Positions 4,776-5,975 of a stretch of DNA of 5,975 nucleotides are shown here, piece by piece. This DNA is from Kiritimatiellota bacterium (GTDB taxonomy: Bacteria > Verrucomicrobiota > Kiritimatiellia > JAAZAB01): the NCBI GenBank assembly GCA_008636095.1, contig VSJD01000114.1, positions 1 to 5,975 of the forward strand. Direction: 5' to 3'. The notes beneath the pieces are model-generated. The model made no database searches, was not told the origin of the DNA, and was given only the letters and a program-made list of their open reading frames with translations. Positions within the stretch are counted from its first letter, which is position 1, and each line of letters opens with the position of its first letter. Position numbers and translations under genes: made by a program.

Positions 4776-5624
4776 TTAGGGCGCAGGATAGACGCGGCGG
4801 TAATATTGGCCGGGTGATACGTGATAGCGCTTTTTGAATTGCCGATAAAAATAATAAGGACTGGCAAAACCGACCGCTTCGGCAATCGTGCCCACTTTCA
4901 TTTCGGTGTTGCCCATTAAGACCACGGCCTGCGAAAGCCGGTAGTTAATCAGGTAGTTGATCGGCGAAAGTCCCGTGAGCCGACGAAACCCGTGGCTTAA
5001 GGCGCTGACCGACATCGCCACAGCCCGCGCCACGTCGGCCAGTTTGACATGGTCACGGTAATGCTGATGCAGGTAGCGCACGGCGGCATTGATCCTGGCC
5101 TGTTGGACAGACGGTGAACGATTAGGTTGACTGGCCTTGGTTCGCCGACGCACATTCCCGGTCAGGTTCCGCGCCATCAGTAAGACCAGTTGCGCAAATA
5201 GCAGTCTTATCGTCGTTTCACGATAGGGCCGTTGCATATGATATTCATTGATCAACTGTTGGAAGAGATTCAACCATTCATTAGGCGTCTGGACAATCAT
5301 GACCGCCGGGAAACGGAATGGCGGGCACATGGACACAGTGAATTTAGTCTGCGCCAAGTCCAGGCGTTTACACTCGTCCGGACGGCAGGAACCATGCCAG
5401 GTTTTGGGCGGCACCCATAACACATGCCCATCCCCCACCCGATACCGGCGGCCGGCAATGATGACATCGGTCCGGCCATTGACGATATAACTCATCTGAT
5501 AAAGATCGAGGTGTTGATGGGATTTACCGAGAAAGGAACCCGCCAAGGTAGTATGGTTGGGCCCCTCAATCCGGGCCGAACGATAAATCGCCTTCAGGAA
5601 GCGCTGTAATGCGGATTCGTCCAT
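4776..5624 (-). CDS. AraC-family transcriptional regulator with N-terminal cupin sensor domain
   Basis: A 282-residue DNA-binding regulator. The N-terminal part (about 25-110) is a cupin-like ligand domain: HLDLYQMSYIVNGRTDVIIA, then YRVGDGHVLWVPPKTWHG, the usual strand-turn pattern with VGD and the Pro-Pro-x-x-x-His turn at about 63-78. A helical linker follows (115-155), with a basic, Ser-rich hinge (159-172). The C-terminal domain has both HTH units: VKLADVARAVAMSVSALSHG (193-212) and VGTIAEAVGFASPYYFYRQF (244-263), the latter ending in FKKRYHVSPGQYYR, the strongly conserved AraC signature. Such proteins usually bind a sugar or related ligand and control adjacent catabolic genes, here probably the two dehydrogenase genes. 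The start is fixed by GGAGG with 8-nt spacing. The gene lies 126 bp downstream of a group II intron end. Confidence 0.95.
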   Translation of the reverse strand: MDESALQRFLKAIYRSARIEGPNHTTLAGSFLGKSHQHLDLYQMSYIVNGRTDVIIAGRRYRVGDGHVLWVPPKTWHGSCRPDECKRLDLAQTKFTVSMCPPFRFPAVMIVQTPNEWLNLFQQLINEYHMQRPYRETTIRLLFAQLVLLMARNLTGNVRRRTKASQPNRSPSVQQARINAAVRYLHQHYRDHVKLADVARAVAMSVSALSHGFRRLTGLSPINYLINYRLSQAVVLMGNTEMKVGTIAEAVGFASPYYFYRQFKKRYHVSPGQYYRRVYPAP

Positions 5625-5632
5625 AGATCACT

Positions 5633-5637
5633 CCTCC
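5633..5637 (-). promoter_or_regulatory. Ribosome binding site of the AraC-family regulator
   Basis: GGAGG on the minus strand (within GGGGAGGAG), 8 nt before the ATG at 5624. It is a near-ideal Shine-Dalgarno and stronger than those of the other genes in the window. Confidence 0.75.
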
Positions 5638-5701
5638 CCTCGCGAACGTCTGGCCGGCAGGGATGAGACCACGGTCATGCTTTATTCTTCTTTCACTAAT
5701 G

Positions 5702-5714
5702 CGGGCTGTGCCCG
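5702..5714. other. Small hairpin in the leader of the regulator gene
   Basis: CGGGC-TGT-GCCCG is a perfect 5-bp stem with a 3-nt loop. Together with a GCCG-TTTCCC-CGGC stem at 5727-5740 it occupies the 126 bp between the intron end and the regulator. There is no T-run, so it is not a clear terminator. It may be part of the intron's 3' exon context or of the mRNA leader. Confidence 0.35.
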
Positions 5715-5753
5715 TAACCCAATTACGCCGTTTCCCCGGCAGTGTGGCGAGTC

Positions 5754-5787
5754 GAGTAGACCGGAGGAATTTCACCTCCAGTCCCTC
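5754..5787 (-). ncRNA. Group II intron domain VI with bulged branch-point adenosine
   Basis: On the minus strand GAGGGACTGGAGG pairs with CCTCCGGTCT and CTC across the loop TGAAATT. The only unpaired base on the 3' arm is the A at 5757, placed 7 nt from the predicted 3' splice site. Two G-T wobbles occur. It follows domain V after a 3-nt linker (CGT), as expected. Confidence 0.85.
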
Positions 5788-5790
5788 ACG

Positions 5791-5824
5791 GAACCGTACG
5801 TGAATCTCTCGATTCATACGGCTC
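5791..5824 (-). ncRNA. Group II intron domain V
   Basis: An exact 34-nt domain V: GAGCCGTATGAATC, tetraloop GAGA, GATTCACGTACGGTTC. It has the catalytic AGC triad near the 5' end, a GNRA-class loop and the two-base bulge region in ACGTACGG. The two arms pair throughout apart from that bulge. This is the most conserved part of group II introns and is diagnostic. Confidence 0.95.
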
Positions 5825-5826
5825 TT

Positions 5827-5918
5827 GTTGTTCAATCACAAGGAAGGGTCCTTATGATTTTGCTTTATCCATTCGGTTCATCCCATTCCTGGTTGGCCTC
5901 TGAATAACGCTGAACAAC
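5827..5918 (-). ncRNA. Shortened group II intron domain IV
   Basis: GTTGTTCA (5911-5918 on the minus strand) pairs perfectly with TGAACAAC (5827-5834), directly between domain III and domain V. The 92-nt domain contains only the reverse transcriptase start remnant and a short tail, so the protein-coding part seems to have been deleted while the stem was kept. Confidence 0.72.
5852..5881 (-). pseudogene. Residual start of an intron-encoded reverse transcriptase/maturase
   Basis: Inside domain IV the minus strand reads ATG AAC CGA ATG GAT AAA GCA AAA TCA TAA, that is MNRMDKAKS and a stop at 5852-5854. Many bacterial group II intron proteins start with a short stretch like MDKAKS or MEKTKS and then the reverse transcriptase N-terminal region. 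Here the frame ends at once and 17 nt later the domain IV closing stem begins. I read this as the join of a large deletion. The similarity rests on memory of the family and is short. Confidence 0.5.
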
Positions 5919-5971
5919 ATGACCCCTTTGCTCCCTGTCCTTTCGGACAGTTCATTGCTACTACGGGTCAT
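5919..5971 (-). ncRNA. Probable group II intron domain III
   Basis: ATGACCC (minus strand, 5965-5971) pairs with GGGTCAT (5919-5925). Inside is the hairpin CTGTCC-GAAA-GGACAG (5935-5950) capped by a GNRA tetraloop. Its place just before domain IV fits domain III. The domain number is inferred from order only. Confidence 0.6.
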
Positions 5972-5975
5972 TCCG

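Larger units (their letters stand above)
5751..5975 (-). mobile_element. Group II intron, 3' portion, apparently without its protein gene
   Basis: The minus strand contains, in the right order, a probable domain III (5919-5971), a domain IV closed by an 8-bp perfect stem (5827-5834 with 5911-5918), domain V (5791-5824) and domain VI (5754-5787). The 3' end is predicted at 5751, finishing in GAC, with the branch A 7 nt from it; group II introns normally end in A-pyrimidine. The 5' part with domains I-II lies beyond the window. Domain IV is only 92 nt, whereas an intron carrying its reverse transcriptase/maturase would have well over 1 kb there. The RNA core visible here looks intact, so splicing helped by a maturase from elsewhere is possible. 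Confidence 0.87.

Noticed and set aside
5566..5835. 89-residue minus-strand frame across the intron end
   Set aside because: It runs through domain V, domain VI and the regulator leader and start, so it is a by-product of structured RNA sequence.

Overview
The window comes from a bacterium of intermediate GC. It carries catabolic-type genes all on the minus strand, so the text below reads from the right end to the left. The gene mix is an AraC regulator, two Gfo/Idh/MocA dehydrogenases, an aminoglycoside-phosphotransferase-fold kinase and a uroporphyrinogen-decarboxylase-like protein. This mix is common in glycan- and polyol-degrading members of the PVC group (Lentisphaerota, Kiritimatiellota, Verrucomicrobiota). 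That placement is inferred from gene content only; no marker gene is present.

Right end (5751-5975): the 3' part of a group II intron. A textbook 34-nt domain V, a domain VI with a bulged branch-point A 7 nt from the 3' end, a closed domain IV stem and a probable domain III can be read directly. Domain IV spans only 92 nt. It seems to hold just a few starting codons of the lost intron-encoded reverse transcriptase, followed by a stop. The intron lies 126 bp upstream of the araC-type gene, in the same orientation.

Middle (2598-5624): a cupin/HTH AraC-family regulator, a 211-bp intergenic region with three TGCA motifs one helical turn apart upstream of a weak promoter, and two dehydrogenase genes 23 bp apart that form an operon. 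The likely logic is that the regulator senses a sugar or polyol and controls the two oxidoreductases.

Insertion zone (1878-2597): about 720 bp without an intact gene. An outer pair of 27/28-bp inverted repeats (1897-1924 and 2470-2496) bounds a 600-bp block. Nested inside it is a GIY-YIG nuclease gene. Its Gly codon in the YIG motif is now TGA, so it is a pseudogene by one base change. The gene is framed by a second, different inverted-repeat pair (2030-2056 and 2387-2414). Three perfect 22-bp tandem repeats that begin with the same nine bases as the left cassette end follow on one side.

Left end (1-1877): a small-molecule kinase of the APH/homoserine-kinase type, a 48-bp REP-like folded element, and the N-terminal 259 residues of a URO-D superfamily protein cut off by the window edge. 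If the 600-bp insertion is removed, the kinase lies roughly 120 bp downstream of the second dehydrogenase, so all these genes may once have been one catabolic locus.
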